Below the pieces are notes generated by a model. The model saw only the letters and a list, made by a program, of their open reading frames with translations. It did not search any database and was not told the DNA's origin. DNA of 64,000 nucleotides, taken from the NCBI GenBank assembly GCA_017163975.1, contig JAFFSR010000251.1, forward strand, positions 1,922,001-1,986,000, read 5' to 3'. The position numbers and the translations under genes were made by a program. Source of the stretch: Anastatus disparis (taxonomy: Eukaryota; Arthropoda; Insecta; Hymenoptera; Eupelmidae). Shown here piece after piece: positions 37,067 through 49,640 of this stretch; the first letter of the stretch is position 1; the number at the start of each line of letters is the position of its first letter.

Positions 37067-37141
37067 AGCCAAGTCAATAAATAAATTAACTTCATATGTT
37101 TCTTAAACATGTATAAGCTTAATTTATTTATTGACTTGGCT
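37067..37141. repeat. Perfect 22-bp inverted repeat (75-base stem-loop)
   Basis: The arms 37067-37088 (starting AGCCAAGTCAATAAATAAAT) and 37120-37141 (ending TTTATTGACTTGGCT) are exactly complementary over 22 bases, around a 31-base loop. The loop has its own small stem ATGTTT/AAACAT. A perfect stem is unusual for an animal microRNA precursor, which normally has mismatches, so a small foldback repeat is at least as likely. No target duplication is seen. Confidence 0.7.
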
Positions 37142-38559
37142 ACATTAATAAGTTATAAATGGCATCAAAGCATAAAAATTACTAAAACATTTGAAAATAT
37201 AAAAAAAATGCATAACATACTAACTATGGAAAGAAATCTTTTAAAAAATTCGATGCTTTCGATCCAATTTTCTTTTTTTTTTCATTACGTTAACTTACAA
37301 TTACAATTAAACATTAAATAGTACAACCATGTATCCATTAATATTTGTGCATTACTTCGAATGAAATGTTTTTTTCTGTTGTGTGTACTTTTACTTTGAA
37401 AACATATATTCATCTAGTCAAACATTGAGCTCTCGTAACCATTAATCGCAAAGTCACTATAGAATTTTCTATTCAGTTCTGCCAGGCCATTTACAGTTAT
37501 ATGCACGACAGTAGTACAAAAAAAAAACTATCTATATATATTCACTTTAACGCGAGCAAAACTATGGTCCAGATTTATTATTTTTTTCTTTTTTTTTAGT
37601 TTTTTAAAGTTTAATTGATGTAATCCGCGTGGCAATTAATGAATTAGGTATTATTGTTGATCAGAGATTTTTTATTCCTTTGAATTTCATTTTTCGTGGG
37701 AATAAAAGGATAAAGTGAAAAATGATAAAAAATAATGTTAAATAAAGTGTTGTTTAAATCTTTTTTTTTTACAGTTGAGCAGACTTTATCAAGGAGAGAA
37801 ATAAAGTAGCGCACTGTCTAGTTAAGTGCTTTTGTAAAGAAATACTTCGAAAAGTTTCTTATTTTTTAACTTATTTTATTTTGTCTTTTTCATTTGCGCG
37901 CTCTCGTGATGTTTTCGTTCGAATTTTCTACCTTTAAGGTTAACGGAGAATAAAGAAAAAAAAAATAAGATCTTCCTAACGTTCTTCTTTCCTTTTTTTT
38001 TCTTTTTTTTTATACCGTTAAGTGAAATACACGACGCCCTTTTGCAGAAAGTTTTTCGTGATTAAGACCAATTTAAGCTCATGATTTTTCGAAGTTATAC
38101 AAACGGGCGACTCGGAAAATTAAATTGAATTCACTTTAAAGTATCCTTGAAATATTTTAATGGCCGTAGCCTCGAAAATTCAATTCTTAATCTAATCCTT
38201 AGTAAATCACTTAAGAATTGCATTTTTCTCTTGCAATTGCAACTTTTGCAAAAAAAAAAGATAATACATTGTTATTTTGATAATGAATTATCGGATTTTG
38301 CGCGAAAAAAAATTTTAATTAACTTTTCTTTCGTGAAAAATTTTTAGTATTTTACAAAAAATTTTATTTCGAGAAAAAACATAAATTCTTTTTTCATTTA
38401 TACGCAAATTCCTGAATGAAAATTTTCAAGATAAAGCTGAATTTAAATTTGGATGATAATTAATGTTAGTTCCGTTCTTTGAAAAATATTTTAATGCTAT
38501 TGACTTTATTTTATGTAAATGACTATAATTTTGTTCATTGAAAATATTAATTAAAATAA
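37142..38559. other. AT-rich non-coding DNA
   Basis: No gene is supported. The interval has several T runs and a small CpG patch near 37895-37920. Confidence 0.45.
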
Positions 38560-38690
38560 CCCTGGTAGCACAATCTGACGCAAGTATCAGTGCGCAGATC
38601 TTATATAACATGCTTCCCAAATCAATAAGAGTTCTGCAGTCAGAACATTGCATCAGATACTTGCAGCAGATTTGCATCATACTTACAGCA

Positions 38691-38957
38691 GATAAAGTGC
38701 ACCCTAAGTGTCTCATGGGATGCACGGATCTTCGCAGCAGACTTGCATCATACTTATAAAGGTCACGTGCAGCAGACACTTTGCAGCAGATGTGCGCCAT
38801 ACTTGCAGCAGATAAAGTGCACCCTAAGAGTGTCATGGGATGCACGGATCTTCGCAGCAGACTTGCATCATACTTATAAAGGTCACGTGCAGTAGACACT
38901 TTGCAGCAGATGTGCGCCATACTTATAGCAGATAAAGTGCACCCTAAGAGTCTCATG
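38691..38957. repeat. 120-bp tandem repeat, 2.2 units
   Basis: Units 38691-38810 and 38811-38930 plus a 27-bp partial are nearly identical (few substitutions, such as AGTGTC/AGAGTC). Each begins GATAAAGTGCACCCTAAG. Because 120 is a multiple of three, the array keeps a minus-strand frame open (38426-38956, 40-residue period), which I regard as incidental. Confidence 0.85.
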
Positions 38958-38962
38958 TAATG

Positions 38963-39680
38963 CTAAAGATGCCATGCACAAAGCTGCTGCAATTATGACG
39001 CCCGAGCTCGTGATCAAATCATTCAGATTAAGCACCCTTAATTGCACAAGACAATCTAATTCTGCTGCTCAGTGTCTGACGTACGTGTTCGAATGCAATT
39101 TCATCGCAATTCTGCTGAAAGTCCCCGTGCAGTTAAAAATCCTTGTGTAACTGCACTAAAGCTGCTGCAAGTCTGATGCAAGTATGTCGCAATTAATCTG
39201 CTAAAGATGCCATGCACAAAGCTGCTGCAATTATGACGCCCGAGCTCGTGATCAAATCATTCAGATTAAGCACCCTTAATTGCACAAGACAATCAAATTC
39301 TGCTGCTCAGTGTCTGACGTACGTGTTCGAATGCAATTTCATCGCAATTCTGCTGAAAGTCCCCGTGCAGTTGAAAATCCTTGTGTAAGTGCACTAAAGC
39401 CGCTGCAAGTCTGATGCAAGTATGTCGCAATTAATCTGCTAAAAATGCCATGCACAAAGCTGCTGCAATTATGACGCCCGAGTTCGTGATCAAATCATTC
39501 AGATTAAGCACGCTTAATTGCACAAGACAATGTAATTATGCTGCTCAGTGTCTGACGTACGTGCTCGAATGCAATTTCATCGCATTCCTGCTGAAAGTCC
39601 CAGTGCATTTGGAAACCCTCTTGTAAGTGCACTAAAGCTTGCGCAAGTCTAACGTAATTATGATGCTTAGAGCCGGGTGC
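38963..39680. repeat. 238-bp tandem repeat, three units
   Basis: Units start at 38963, 39201 and 39439 with CTAAAGATGCCATGCACAAA or a close variant. The first two are almost identical and the third diverges towards its end. The motif CTGCAAGTCTGATGCAAGTA in these units is related, inverted, to GCAGCAGACTTGCATCATAC of the 120-bp array. The two halves of the transposon therefore share an ancestral repeat in opposite orientation. Confidence 0.85.
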
Positions 39681-39807
39681 AATCATCTTAGCGCAGAAAT
39701 ATAGTTGAAATGGGAAGCATGTTAGTTAAGATCTGCTGTAGTTTGACTGACAGACAGAGAAATTGCAGCAGAATTGCACAAGAATTGAAAAAGTTGTGCT
39801 ACCAGGG

Positions 39808-40430
39808 AAATGTAATCAATATTATGTTTATTTTTCGTTATGAGCTTTTCCGTAATCCCACAATTCAAGTTGAATGAAATTTTAATCATTGAATGAAATG
39901 ATAACGAAAGCATTTTAAAATAACGCGTTTATTATATTCATTTGAAATTAATTATTTTTAAAGTTGGATTACCTGATAAATACATTAATTTAATATATCT
40001 TTATGTAAATATAATATCATTCAATAGAATACGTGTATTATGTCAAACTTTATTTTAAAATTTATATAAACAACGTATAAATTTAATGAATACTCGAAAG
40101 TTTTATATATATATATCACTAATAATCAAGTAATATATAGTATAACCTAAATATATATTTTTCATAAGAAAACTAACCTCAAAAATGTTTCAATGCTAAC
40201 TTCAAAACCAAAAGAAAAAACAATACAATAAATTAACATTTAAAATCTAAAAATAAAAAAGTAAAAGACAAAGCCAAGAAACAGTAGAAAAAACCCATCT
40301 TGTCGCGCAATTTATCACGTAAAAGAAGATCATATACACGCGTTAAATATCGAGGTTATAATTAAATTAACAATACGTACGAGTTAACCTAACACTTAAA
40401 AAGTAACACGTATAAGTAACATAGTATCAT
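39808..40430. other. AT-rich non-coding DNA
   Basis: No gene is supported in this AT-rich flank of the TIR transposon. Confidence 0.45.
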
Positions 40431-40780
40431 CGCCTATGTCCATGCACGTTCGCGCATATAAATTGTATAAGTTTAAAGAGAAAAGAAAAAAAAAAAAGCT
40501 AAAAAACTCATATATAAGCTTTGACTGTACACGTTATTTACATGTGAGAGAATGTTAATAATCCTCTTGTTTTATACTTCTAGCTTTGGATGGTACGTGT
40601 CTAAGCCATCATTTTTTATTTCCTTTTTTTTTTTATTTTCTGCTACTTTTAAATTTGCATTGAAATACATTGGACGCAGCATTCGTATACAGGTATATAT
40701 ATATGTATAGCGGTGTGACCAATGTCAACGGTACGGCGCACCTTTAGTCTCGACGAGTAAGTTTAACGGTGATTTTTTTT
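40431..40780 (+). promoter_or_regulatory. Candidate promoter/short exon with splice-donor motif
   Basis: GTATATATATATGTATAG at about 40691 is followed by a GC-richer block (GCGGTGTGACCAATGTCAAC, then GGTACGGCGCACC) that runs into CGACGA|GTAAGT, a good splice-donor match at 40757-40762. This could be a short non-coding first exon of about 50 bases. No acceptor or downstream exon was identified, so certainty is low. Confidence 0.25.
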
Positions 40781-43380
40781 TTATTATTATTTCCTATGTC
40801 CTCTACTATTTCTAAGCAGGTGTCATGACGATTCATCTTTTTCTTAATTCTTGAATTTTTATTAAATTTTTATACTTTGTGTGAATTAAAATGAAATTTA
40901 CAAATTTATTAAAGTTTCGTAATACACGACCATAAATCGAAATTTAGCAAATTCTCTTTTGGATTTTAATGTATATAAGGATGAAATTTCGAATTTTTAA
41001 TGAATTTACGTATACGCAAAGACAAAATAAAGTTTGTATTTTAATGAGCTTGGTGGAAGAAACATAACTTTTGAATGAAAAATTTGATATATTTTGAAAT
41101 GATTTATATTCTGTTACTGCAGGTTGTTATAAATCCTGTAAAATTAATAATTTAACTTTAATAATTCATAATAGTGTCGTCGATGGTGTACGAATAATTT
41201 ATTTTAATTTAGTCCATACATTATGCTAGAAGTTAAAAAAAAATTATAGGATAAACAAATGATTTTTAATGGCCTATACAAGCAGAACTAATATGCTGTT
41301 AAGCTTTGCAAAAAAATTTTTCTTTAGAAAATTGTTTTTTTCAAGCCGTTAAATGAAAAAGAAGAAATGCTTAACACCTCGCTTAACACTCTCAAGTGTT
41401 TAAAAAGTTTACGCGAAATTTCAATTAAATAAAAGTTGTTTTGCCAGCAATTACAAAAGACGTTATTATTCATATGACAAACCATTAAGTGTAATAATAT
41501 TCTCACTGTTTAGTTTGAATAAATGGAGTTTTTTTTTTTAATTTTTTAGAAAAAAATAAATTACAGTCATTAATTTTATAATTTAATGTACGCGTGGTTT
41601 TGTTGAAAACAAAGTTTTTTTTTACATAAATACATTATTATCTGATGATATAATTATATTGTCTATTAATTAGAATCATTTAATTTATTTTGATAATTTT
41701 TTTTTTTTTTTATAAATTACTTCAATATAAATTTGTTTGAAAATTTTCATTATTTGATTATTATCTACGAACTTTTATTACGGATATCTACCTACATATT
41801 CGAAAAAGATATATTTTCCTTCCTTGTTTATTTTAATATTGAAAAATTAATATTTATACTTTTGCACTATTTATTCAGAACTTCAGTGTACCCCGAGTAA
41901 AAAGTGATTTAATAGCTTATCGATTAAAACTTTTCTTCGAACTTTTCTTCAACTTCGAATTAAAAAAGGTCATTTGATCGAGCATAAAACTGACGAATGT
42001 CAAAACTCGAGGAATGAGAACTTTAGTAAAAAATAAAATGTGCAAAAAGATTTTATTTCATTTATTTTTTTTTATTGTTGCAGTACTTTCGTTCGGCTAA
42101 ACTTTTATACTGTTATATTGATCCTTTAATTGTTATTTTAATTAACAAACTTTTTATTTTAAAGATCAGTATATAAAAATTTGAATTTTATAACTAAATT
42201 AAAACTGTGAAAAATATCAAACTTGGAAATAAACGCAAAAGTGAATATTGTTTTGTTAAACTAAAGGTTTATATTTTTATGAAATTGCGAAAATTCAATT
42301 TTTTTCATATCCATAATACATTGTATCATTTCAAAGTATTTCAAAGACAGATTTTAAAATAAATTAAAACAAAAAAAATAACGGGGAATGTTATTTTAAA
42401 TTCGAAGCTTTTTTAGTAGTAACGTTAATAAAAAAAAATCCATAATTAAGACATTTAAAATACAAATTAAAGCTCATTGAAATTACAGTTTAACACTTTA
42501 TTGCCATTATCCGTATCGAAGTGCCTATAATTAAGGAAACATTTAGCCAAATAAAATAATTAATTGTAATTTATACATTTAAATAATCGCTATAAATTTG
42601 ATTAGTAACTATCTTATCAATAACTAAAATATTCTACCTTCCATATTATCCTTATATACACACAAACTATTAAGTATCTCTTTTTTTATTTTAAGCATAC
42701 GCGATTTATGCTTAAAGCATAATAGATTAAAGCTAGTATCTATATTATATAAATTTCTGAATCACATATACCTTGTAAATGTTTGTCTATTTTGCGCGAT
42801 CTTGTATTTCTTGTATACCTTCTATATATAAACAGGTTTTTATTATGCGCACCTCGGCTAAATCTATTCTTAGAAAAAAATTATTGGTCTAGTATGCTAA
42901 TTAGTATCTGTTGGTCATTTCTTTTTTTTTTTAACAGTATTTCTATTATATGAGAAATGGACTTTAATAAAAGTAGCCGTTAATATCAAAGCTGAATAAA
43001 TTTATTTCTTTATTAGAATCTTTATTTGTTTTTTTTTTTCTATTTTTAGATCTTTATTGTGGGAAAATAATTTTGTTTCGGACTATAAATCTACTCGAAT
43101 GATTTGAATGTAGTTTGCAAAAATTTAAGATTTTTGACATTCAAATCTGCATAAGTAAAAATTACTCTTTTTGCTTTTGAAAATGTTGTTTTTTATTTCT
43201 CCTAAATAACCTAATTTGTAAATCCAAGAGATTTTATATCCCTGCTTAAAATCTACCTAAAAAGTTCGAATCGCGAATAATTTGTTTTTCATTAACAAAA
43301 TAAAATTTTTTTTTTATGATTTCCGTACCAATAAAAAGAGTCGTAAAAAATAAAAACATCATACAAATTTATATTACGCC
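40781..43380. other. AT-rich non-coding DNA
   Basis: Long AT-rich desert with T runs (for example 41698-41711). No gene, RNA or repeat with clear borders was seen. Confidence 0.5.
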
Positions 43381-44160
43381 GCGTTACGATGAATCCCATA
43401 AGCAACGATCATAACACTAAACATACGAATAAAAAAGGCTTTATTAAAAATAATTAAAAATATTATTATAACAATAAAATCTGGCACAATTAAAACGGCA
43501 TTAATGCGGTTTTAACACTTTAACGCTCGCTAAAATCCGGCAAAATACACGTGGAAAAAAAACAACGCAAAACAAAATGACCCTAAGGCGAGATCATTGC
43601 GATTCTCCGTTAAAAAATAAATCGCTGCTACTCGACCAGAAGTCTTATTTTTTTTCTCTCCCTATACGTGTATACGCTTTCTGGATTCTTGCCAGAATTG
43701 TTATACGTTTGTCGACAAGTCCTATCCATACGATATACACTTACCTTCACATATACTAAACGAACAGGGAAATAAAAAAAGGAAAAAAAAAAAAAATTGA
43801 AACACATTGCTTTATATGTAACGTACGTATAGTAAGGTGTTCAAGAGCACAGAAAATATATTGGCTTAGTTTCGTTGAACTTTTTTAAGTTAAAAGAGAG
43901 AAAAAAAACATCAAGATTGTACTAGCGGATTGTGTACTTCTTTTTTTTTCAACTTGTTTCTTGTCTTTTGTTAGTTTGCCGTTTGGACTTTTTTTTTCGT
44001 TATTTCTTTGTATCAACTTTGATTTTTTTCTCTCTTTCTCTTTCGGCTAACAATTATTATTCGAAGCAAGACTTTTGACTGCTGCAGTTTGCAATCCTTT
44101 TCGGAAGTTCTTCACTACTTTTACTTACGGGAGGATGTTTAAGGCGAACCAAATTAGAGA
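43381..44160. other. CpG patches and CT-rich tract
   Basis: CpG-containing DNA at 43379-43400 and 43500-43740 is followed by A- and T-rich tracts and a CT-rich stretch near 44020-44050. The 60-codon frame at 43577-43759 has no recognised motif. Confidence 0.35.
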
Positions 44161-45277
44161 AATTTGTATTTTTTTCTTCTCTTTTCAACTGTTCTTTTTT
44201 TTTTGTTATAATAGTTGAAAATAAAATAAAGTGGTTAAAATACGGTATACTTTATATTTATGTGTCAAATTTTATTTATTTATACGCTCAGTTGGATATT
44301 TAAACGTGATATAATTTATGCATAAGCCAATGATTAGCCATGATAATTAATGCTAATGTTTTTAAATAATCGCTTAAATTTTCAAATATAATCAAGGTAA
44401 TTTAATAAATGCATAAATATATCCCTGAACCTGACTGAATAAATAATTTCATTTAACTAAATTGATATAATTCACGCGGAATCAATTTTTTATAAAATAT
44501 ATTAACCAAATAATAATTATTCAACGTTCACAGTTTTTCTGAAATATTTTAATCAGTGGATGATTAAACTCTGACATAATATTGAATTAATAAGAAATAT
44601 GATTAAATAAAAATAATGAAATGAGAGCATGCAATATTACCCACGTAATAGATACAAATCAATACACGTAATTAAAGTAAGAGAATAAAAACAAATTAAT
44701 TCTTCATTATGAAAAAATATAATAAAAATATTATTATTTTTCAAGCGTTTCAGTCTCGACGATGGGCGTGCGCATATATATATTCACTTGTAATAAATAA
44801 AACTTCTCTTCTCTCCATAAGTAATATATTATTTTTTTTCGCGAGACATTAATTAGAAGCTAATGAACCAATTATATTTAGATTTAACTATTTCGATTAT
44901 GTATGCGTATATATACATGCATGTATAGACGTGCTCTTAGCCTACATAATAAGCGCGTGTATAGAATCTTTAGGATGTATTTTTCTTTTCTTAACGTTAC
45001 ATCCTATAATACTTTATTTTCTTCTTCTTCTTGCGTTGCATAATTTTAATAATTCTGACCTGAAAAATTTATAATTGATTGTACTATTAAGCACCTCTTG
45101 CCTTGGTTTATTAGTCAAGGAAAAAATAATCTTTAATAAGAGAAATTATGCTGGCAAGGAAATCGTACGATGAATTGTTATTTTTAATAAAATTATTTAT
45201 GTTTATGATGAACATTGTTTAAAAGAATAAAAGAAAAGGCGTATTTAAATAACAAATAACGCTGTGCTTGAAGAACT
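44161..45277. other. AT-rich non-coding DNA
   Basis: No gene is supported. A small CpG/TATATA patch lies at 44755-44960. Confidence 0.4.
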
Positions 45278-45395
45278 GAAGTTATTTCGTTACTTGCTTA
45301 TGCATAGACTTACTTTATTATAAATTCATGACAATTGACTTGAAGTTATTCTGTTACTTATGCATTGTGTTTTGCCTCATTATGAATTCATTACA
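45278..45395. repeat. Imperfect direct duplication, period 64
   Basis: 45278-45332 and 45342-45395 share GAAGTTATT, GTTACTT, TATGCAT and TTAT(A/G)AATTCAT blocks in the same order, with small indels. It is a local tandem duplication of moderate age. A 77-codon frame beginning at 45328 overlaps it and is probably not a gene. Confidence 0.7.
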
Positions 45396-46640
45396 AAACA
45401 ACGTTCATGTCGAAAATAAGCTTATTACTTACAAGAGTAAAACTCCTATTATTAATCATAACCGTACGAATAATAGGTTTAAAAAAAAAATTTTTCTTTT
45501 TCTTTGTTATTTTTGCATATTATATTTTTCAAGTGGTAATTTCAGTGAAGTAGGATATTAAAGCGAGTTTAATAAAAATTACAAGGAAAAAGGCGTTAAG
45601 GTGATTTATTCGAGCTAATAAATTATAATTATACGAGATTTCATTTTTATTTTAACGGATTCGAATTACAATGTAACTTTTTTAATTATTTCGAACAATT
45701 ATAAATGAAAAAATTCTGTGATCCACAATGTTTAATTAATTTTTATTGTGTTAAAAAATCGTATTCATGATTTGTTTGATCTTTTTTCCAACGATATATT
45801 TCCAATTAAATAACGTTAGCCTATTGATTTGTTTTTGATTTGTACACTTTTAGAAATTCACTTTGTTAAATTAAATTTAAAAAAAGCCAACAACGTGTAT
45901 GAAAAATCACTCTATATTATTAATTTATTTGATCAATCCAATAATTATATCTTAGTACTAAAGTGTATCTACTTAAAAGTTTTCACTTAAATGTTTGAAC
46001 TAAAAAGCAGACTTCTTTCTGAAAGACAACGAAACGGTTCTATCCTCATGCGGGTCGACACGTTAAACTTTACAAGAAACTCTCACGGTAATTTATAAAG
46101 CTGCAAAACTTAAAAACATTTTCAAACGGTTAACAAAGAAAAAATTTCTTTAAATAAAATATCGTATTGATAGTAAAATTATATTTACAATAAACATCTG
46201 AACATTCGCTGATTTAAATTTAAAGAAAAATCCGTGATCAACTATTTTTAGAAAGTTTCAATTTAACAGCCAGCGATATACTCTTCTTATATTAAAAGCT
46301 CTTTCCCGGCAACTTTTTTAAAACCCTATCCAATTTTGTTGGAAAAAATAAAGTTTCTCTCAAAAACAAGCTCACTTAATCAAATATTAACTTTTAACCA
46401 ACATCAAGTGCTAATTGAAGTAGTTACTCGTGTAAACAACTACTTACTTAAATTACATTGCTAAAAAAAGAAGAAGAAGCGTTAAAAGTCAAAACTTAAT
46501 TTTCCGGAAGTTAATTTATCATTTAAATCTCCTAAACAAAACGTTAAGCTATCACTTTCGTACATCGGAATAATAAAATGCTACATGATAAAATTAGTAA
46601 TTTAACGCTTCACTCGCAATTATTCATAATAACGAGTTTG
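45396..46640. other. AT-rich non-coding DNA
   Basis: No gene is supported. The patch at 46015-46090 (AACGAAACGGTTCTATCC, then GCGGGTCGACACG) is less AT-rich, but no exon can be defined. Confidence 0.4.
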
Positions 46641-47640
46641 AAAAAAAGAAAGAAACTAGAAAAGAGCATTCATGTGTGTATAATACAACCAAGGCGCTCA
46701 ACTGACCAGATTGCATTAACCGAGTTTTTCCTCTTACATACATTAGCGAGTTTATTCTTTTCTCTTACTTTTTCTCTACTTTTAACGTCCTACATTCACC
46801 CAGATATACATGTATATTGCATATGCGAACGTTTACGTGATAGGCGGTAACATAGAAAACGCACAAGTTGCAAAAGTAGTACCGTTGGCTTGCTAGAAAA
46901 AAAAGAAAGAAAAAAAGAAAGAGGAAAATTGTATATGACGCAAGAGGAAAAGAGAGAAAAAGAAAGAGAAGGAAAATGAGACTCCCACAACAAACGTTTT
47001 ATATATATATATATATATATACATGCTTTCGAAACGATCAAGTGCAAGGTCGGAGGCTCTTTCTTTCATCTTTCTATCTCTTTCTCGTGCTTTGATGTTC
47101 TTTTTTTTCGATGCTCTCCATGCTTACATAAATATAAAGAGAGAGAGAGAGAAAAAAAAAGGGATAAAGAGAGGATTGTTTTCTTAACTTCCTGAGTGAG
47201 CGCGCGAGCCTGCACTCGACGTTCATATACCTAAGGGATTCATATATGTTTCCGTCTGTATGCACTTGAGTCGAGACGAGCTGTCATGTTATGTTAAACA
47301 CTGCCGTTGTTACAGTCATAACCGTAGCTTTCTTCTTCATTTTCTTTTGTTCCTCCCTTTCTTTTCTCTCTCCGTGAGACTTTGTTTTTCTTTTTTTCTT
47401 TTATTTATTTTTTTTTTTTTTGTTTTCTCTTCTTTTTATACGTCTTCTTTTCTTTTCAACTCGGAGCTCTAAATATTACTTTTTATTTAATGTCTTTGTT
47501 ACTTTGTATCGGGAATTACAACTGTAAAAGCGTGATGCTTAATTTTTTCGCGTCAAATTCCCTCCTGCCTTTTTCCCTATACATAAAGCGAGCCTTCGAA
47601 AACTTTGAAAACAGGAAACATTAATTATTGCGAGCGAGCA
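46641..47640. other. Tract/TATA/CpG island
   Basis: The plus strand is purine-rich at 46898-46978. A TATATA run lies at about 47000-47021, a GA repeat at 47138-47152, CpG-bearing DNA at 47195-47320 (GAGCGCGCGAGCC), then CT/T-rich DNA at 47330-47460. Short hydrophobic or basic frames on both strands are artefacts of these tracts. Confidence 0.45.
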
Positions 47641-48850
47641 TCGAGCATAACTATAAAATCTCAATGTATTGTTAAGTTTTTGCAAGTATATGATGAGAAG
47701 AAATTTTTTTTTTTTGCCCATTATTGAAGGAATTATTGAAGGAACTTAAGGATTAACTATTTTTTAAATGGTTTTCGCAAAAAATGAAAAGCGTAATGAG
47801 TATTTTATAAAAGTTCGTATCTGTACTTATATGGATAATTTATAAGCTGAGGGATTTTGATGGTGCAATATCAAATCTTCCGATGTAAAATTTTTAAAAT
47901 AAGATCCAACATCTTGGTACTATAGAAATTTTATTTTTTATCAACAATATGTCAGAAATTATTGTTCAATTTTTTCTTAAAGAAACACAAAACTAAGAAT
48001 CAGAAAAGGAATCGTATTAAACAAAAAATAAATTGAACTTCAAGATTTCTTTAAATAAATATAAAACTTACGTGCCGGTTAAATTTATCTATAAGATTGT
48101 AAAAATTGTAAGTAAACTACCGATTTGACAATTGATTGACGTATAAATATTTAATTTAAACTTTATACTAAATCGATAAAAAATTTTATATACAATTTAA
48201 ACATTTCTATGTAACTTGACGTCTATATGAGATTTCTTTTTAGTTTATCTATATATTTTTAAACAAATTTTGCAAAATAAAATAAAATAGATTGATTATC
48301 GATTTATATAAAATATTATTTGCCTTGACACATAAATACCTCGAGGCAAGTTTAATTAATTCAAGCGATGATATTAGCAATTAAATGTTAGAGAGCATCT
48401 ATTAAACTAATAATATAAGAAACAAGTGGGATATATAATGGAATATTATATTTTAGAACTAATTAAATTAGAAGTTTCAAATGCTTTAGTTTTCAAACTA
48501 TTTTGCATTTGAAATTTCCATTGAAATCGTTTTAACCATTCTCCTGATATTAAGCAACAAACGCATTCAAACATTTGGAAACAAACGAATAATCAAAATT
48601 TCAAATATCGCGTACTTACGTATTCAACGTAAGATTCCACAATGGAAAAGGTTTTTGGTGTCGATTAAGGCAAAATAATAATCATTTTAATTGATTTTGT
48701 TTTCTAAAATAAAATTTTGCGAGAAATTCAAAGTAAATCTGTAATGTGTTTGAACTTTTGTTTATTTCCAGAAAAAAAATCATGAAATTTCATTAAAATA
48801 TCAAATTTTTCATTGTCACCATTCTTAAAAGTAAAGATTTCAAAACTTCA
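47641..48850. other. AT-rich non-coding DNA
   Basis: No gene is supported. The phrase ATTATTGAAGGAA is duplicated in tandem at about 47720-47745. Confidence 0.45.
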
Positions 48851-49185
48851 GCAATACTTTCTTTATAACACCTTATGGTATGCTCCATAAAATCGATCTT
48901 TCCTCCCTACCCCTTTCAATTTTCTTCTCCTCTCTTTTACTTTCTTTCCTTGCAAAGAAATAAAAAATAAAAAATAAAAAATCATAAAAAAAAGAAGAAA
49001 ACTCACACATGCACCTGTGCTCGCGCATACGTAGAGACGCACATATAAACATACGTATCCACACATATATACATAGAGATATAAAGGAGAGAAAGAGAGA
49101 ATTATTAGCGTGGGATCGCACACGCCGCCGCGGCTTGGAAAAACATACCGTTACCGCGCGTTTGTGCGCACATATATGTGTGTAT

Positions 49186-49221
<36 letters not shown>

Positions 49222-49640
49222 CGTTGGTGTGCTGCAGCAGCAAGTCTATAACCGGCGGGCGCGCTTCAAACATTCCAGGAATGTATTGTGTCCTGGGAAC
49301 TCACTGCAACAACGAATCGACCTTCTCTTTCTTTCTTTTCTCTCTTTTACAGCGCGGGTGTCTTTCTCTTTCTCTCGTTTCTTTTCTCTTTTTCTTTATA
49401 TTTTGCTTCTTTTTTTGTTTTCTTTTATGCGTCTTTGTTTGTCTGTCTGGAGCTATTTGTATGCGTGTTAGAAGAACGCGCGAATTTTTCGGTATGTAAC
49501 GAGAGAAAAAAGAAAATTTATACCTTGAAAGATAAGTTTTACAGGTCTCCGAGAAGAAAATTGTTACTTTGTCGTTTGCCTTCGTGTCAATTAGTTTAAT
49601 GACAGTTTTTAAGTACCTTTTTTTTTCTCTTTTACTGCTA
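48851..49640. other. Tract/TATA/CpG island with (TA)n
   Basis: It contains CpG-rich DNA (CACACGCCGCCGCGGC at about 49119 and CGGCGGGCGCGC at about 49253). A (TA)n run at about 49189-49216, a CTGCAGCAGCAAG motif at 49232 and a CT-rich tract at 49320-49420 also occur. Several overlapping frames of 80-114 codons cross it in different phases and strands, none with a recognised domain. It is a good candidate for regulatory DNA. Confidence 0.45.

Larger units (their letters stand above)
38560..39807. mobile_element. 1.25-kb TIR transposon with subterminal tandem repeats
   Basis: Perfect 14-bp terminal inverted repeats, CCCTGGTAGCACAA at 38560-38573 and TTGTGCTACCAGGG at 39794-39807, bound the element. 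The inversion extends further in with gaps: CAGATCTTATATAACATGC near 38596 matches the reverse complement of sequence near 39715-39734 (AACATGCTTCCCA is shared). The body is much GC-richer than its flanks and full of TGCTGCAA/TTGCAGCA motifs. No transposase is encoded, so it is non-autonomous. Flanks (AAAATAA and AAATGTAA) show no clear duplication, and TTAA or TA targets are absent, so the superfamily is undetermined. Confidence 0.78.

Noticed and set aside
38426..38956. 176-codon minus-strand open frame with a 40-residue repeat
   Set aside because: It lies across the 120-bp tandem repeat of the TIR transposon. The frame stays open because 120 is a multiple of three, and it extends beyond the transposon border at 38560 into AT-rich flank. 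No domain is recognised.
38691..39680. CRISPR array
   Set aside because: The repeats are contiguous 120- and 238-bp units without unique spacers, inside a transposon of a eukaryotic genome.
45328..45561. 77-codon frame with hydrophobic segments
   Set aside because: It overlaps a local tandem duplication in AT-rich DNA, is rich in F/Y/I/N, and has no supporting signal.
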